This document shows positions 54,302 to 54,881 of a stretch of DNA of 54,881 nucleotides, one piece after another. Positions within the stretch are counted from its first letter, which is position 1. Each line of letters starts with the position of its first letter. The DNA is from Verrucomicrobiota bacterium (GTDB taxonomy: Bacteria; Verrucomicrobiota; Verrucomicrobiia; Chthoniobacterales; Chthoniobacteraceae). Location: NCBI GenBank assembly GCA_026398235.1, contig JAPLTE010000038.1, positions 1-54,881 of the forward strand, written 5' to 3'. A program made the translations under genes and the position numbers. The notes under the pieces are model-generated. The model did not search any database, was not told the DNA's origin, and was given only the letters and a program-made list of their open reading frames with translations.

Positions 54302-54881
54302 ATGAAGCTCCATCAAACTTTTCTGTTGTGCGGAATAATTCCGGGTGCAACGACAAACAGGACGCCAAGATTTACAGTGTGGCAAAGGAAACACCTGCAC
54401 AGGCCACGGCTTCTGCTGATCCCCATGGCGGCGCAATGCCCGCAATGGCTCCGCCGAATCACCCGAGCATGGGCGGCGGGATGGCCGCTCAACCTGCGAT
54501 GGGCGGCACGGCTGCGCCGGAGGTCAACATCGGGACTGCGCCAGAGGATTGGAAAATGAAGCCGCCGACGTCGATGCGTCTCGCCAGTTTTGAAGTGCAA
54601 GCTGAGAAAGATGCCGTGGCGGATATTTCTCTCATTCTCTTGAACGGCGCGGCGGGCGGGGTGCTCAGCAATGTCAACCGGTGGCAATCGCAACTGGGGC
54701 AGCCCGAACTTACGGAGGCCGAATTGGCGCAGAAAGCGCAACGTGTGGATTCTCCGCTGGGCGAAATGACGGTGGTGGATCTCAAAGGGCTGCCGTCGGG
54801 CGCTGATGCCGCAAAGGATGGCCGCATTGTGGCGGCGATGGTGGCCAAGGATGGGATGATGTTTTTTTTCAAGATGCGCGG
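54302..54881 (+). CDS. Putative lipoprotein, 3' end missing, probable frameshift
   Basis: A hydrophobic start MKLHQTFLLCGIIPG at 54302 breaks frame at GGG (54343-54345). Inserting one G gives IIPG-Cys-Asn-Asp-Lys, a plausible lipobox, and the following frame stays open to the window end. That frame has a Gly/Met/Pro-rich linker and a conserved-looking segment (MRLASFEVQAE, LLNGAAGGVLSNVNRWQSQL). It would be an exported lipoprotein of unknown function. The call needs both the frame correction and the missing 3' end. Confidence 0.6.

Overview
The window is a GC-rich (about 60%) bacterial chromosome segment with dense genes, many 1-4 bp overlaps and almost no selfish DNA. The gene mix points to Verrucomicrobiota or a close PVC-type relative: a UBact-type ubiquitin-like modifier with a 20S proteasome, futalosine-pathway menaquinone genes (mqnE, mqnA), class II fructose-bisphosphatase, a PilMNOP-like assembly operon, an L-fucose isomerase with an AraC-type regulator, and palindromic intergenic repeats. 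The phylum call is inference; no rRNA or tRNA gene was found.

Layout. 1-358: repeat-rich intergenic DNA. 359-3226 (-): two tandem HtrA-like proteins, one with an intact catalytic triad but a frameshift, the other without the triad. 3458-5044 (-): guaA. 5235-7354 (+): mqnE, mqnA, infA. 7368-10364 (-): an ACT-domain protein and four envelope or unknown proteins (two secreted, one GYF-like, one LysM). 10437-12226 (+): a 58-codon UBact gene, prcB and prcA. 12286-15082: YihY-type membrane protein, Cys-rich protein, GspG-like pseudopilin and a secreted protein. 15350-19160 (+): a nitrogen block with two ammonium transporters, each behind a sigma-54-type promoter, and a PII gene. 19244-22120 (-): membrane zinc metallopeptidase, ECF sigma factor, candidate anti-sigma factor and an HtrA-like pseudoprotease.

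22121-22795: intergenic DNA with a perfect 67-bp tandem duplication and palindromes. 22796-32785: sodium/solute symporter (+); radC, LuxC-like reductase, methyltransferase, HNH endonuclease and L,D-transpeptidase (-); an ASH-domain membrane protein (+); CPBP protease, a 56-aa membrane protein and nadE (-). 32918-35985 (+): pilMNOP-like operon split by a ~400-bp MITE-like insertion. 36169-41416 (+): ftsH, a histidine-kinase-like protein lacking its phosphoacceptor His, rsmD, a DUF2721 protein, glpX. 41429-47827 (-): ispF, inositol phosphatase, ftsY, nusB, ribH, ribBA, a degenerate phosphopentomutase and a possible Cys-His-Asp protein. 47946-50696: divergent AraC regulator and fucI. 50751-54881: an unknown gene (-), then hemX-like, hemA, hemC and a lipoprotein gene cut by the window end (+).

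The clearest special system is the UBact-proteasome operon. The modifier is too short for many gene finders, ends in Gly-Glu ready for ligation, and is probably translationally coupled to prcB; the ligase and unfoldase are not in the window. A second theme is catalytically dead paralogues: two HtrA-like proteins, one phosphopentomutase-like protein and one histidine-kinase-like protein lack catalytic residues. A third is an intergenic repeat family whose two full copies share an identical 15-bp inverted repeat. Two probable one-base deletions in G runs (near 2258 and 54343) may be sequencing or assembly errors.
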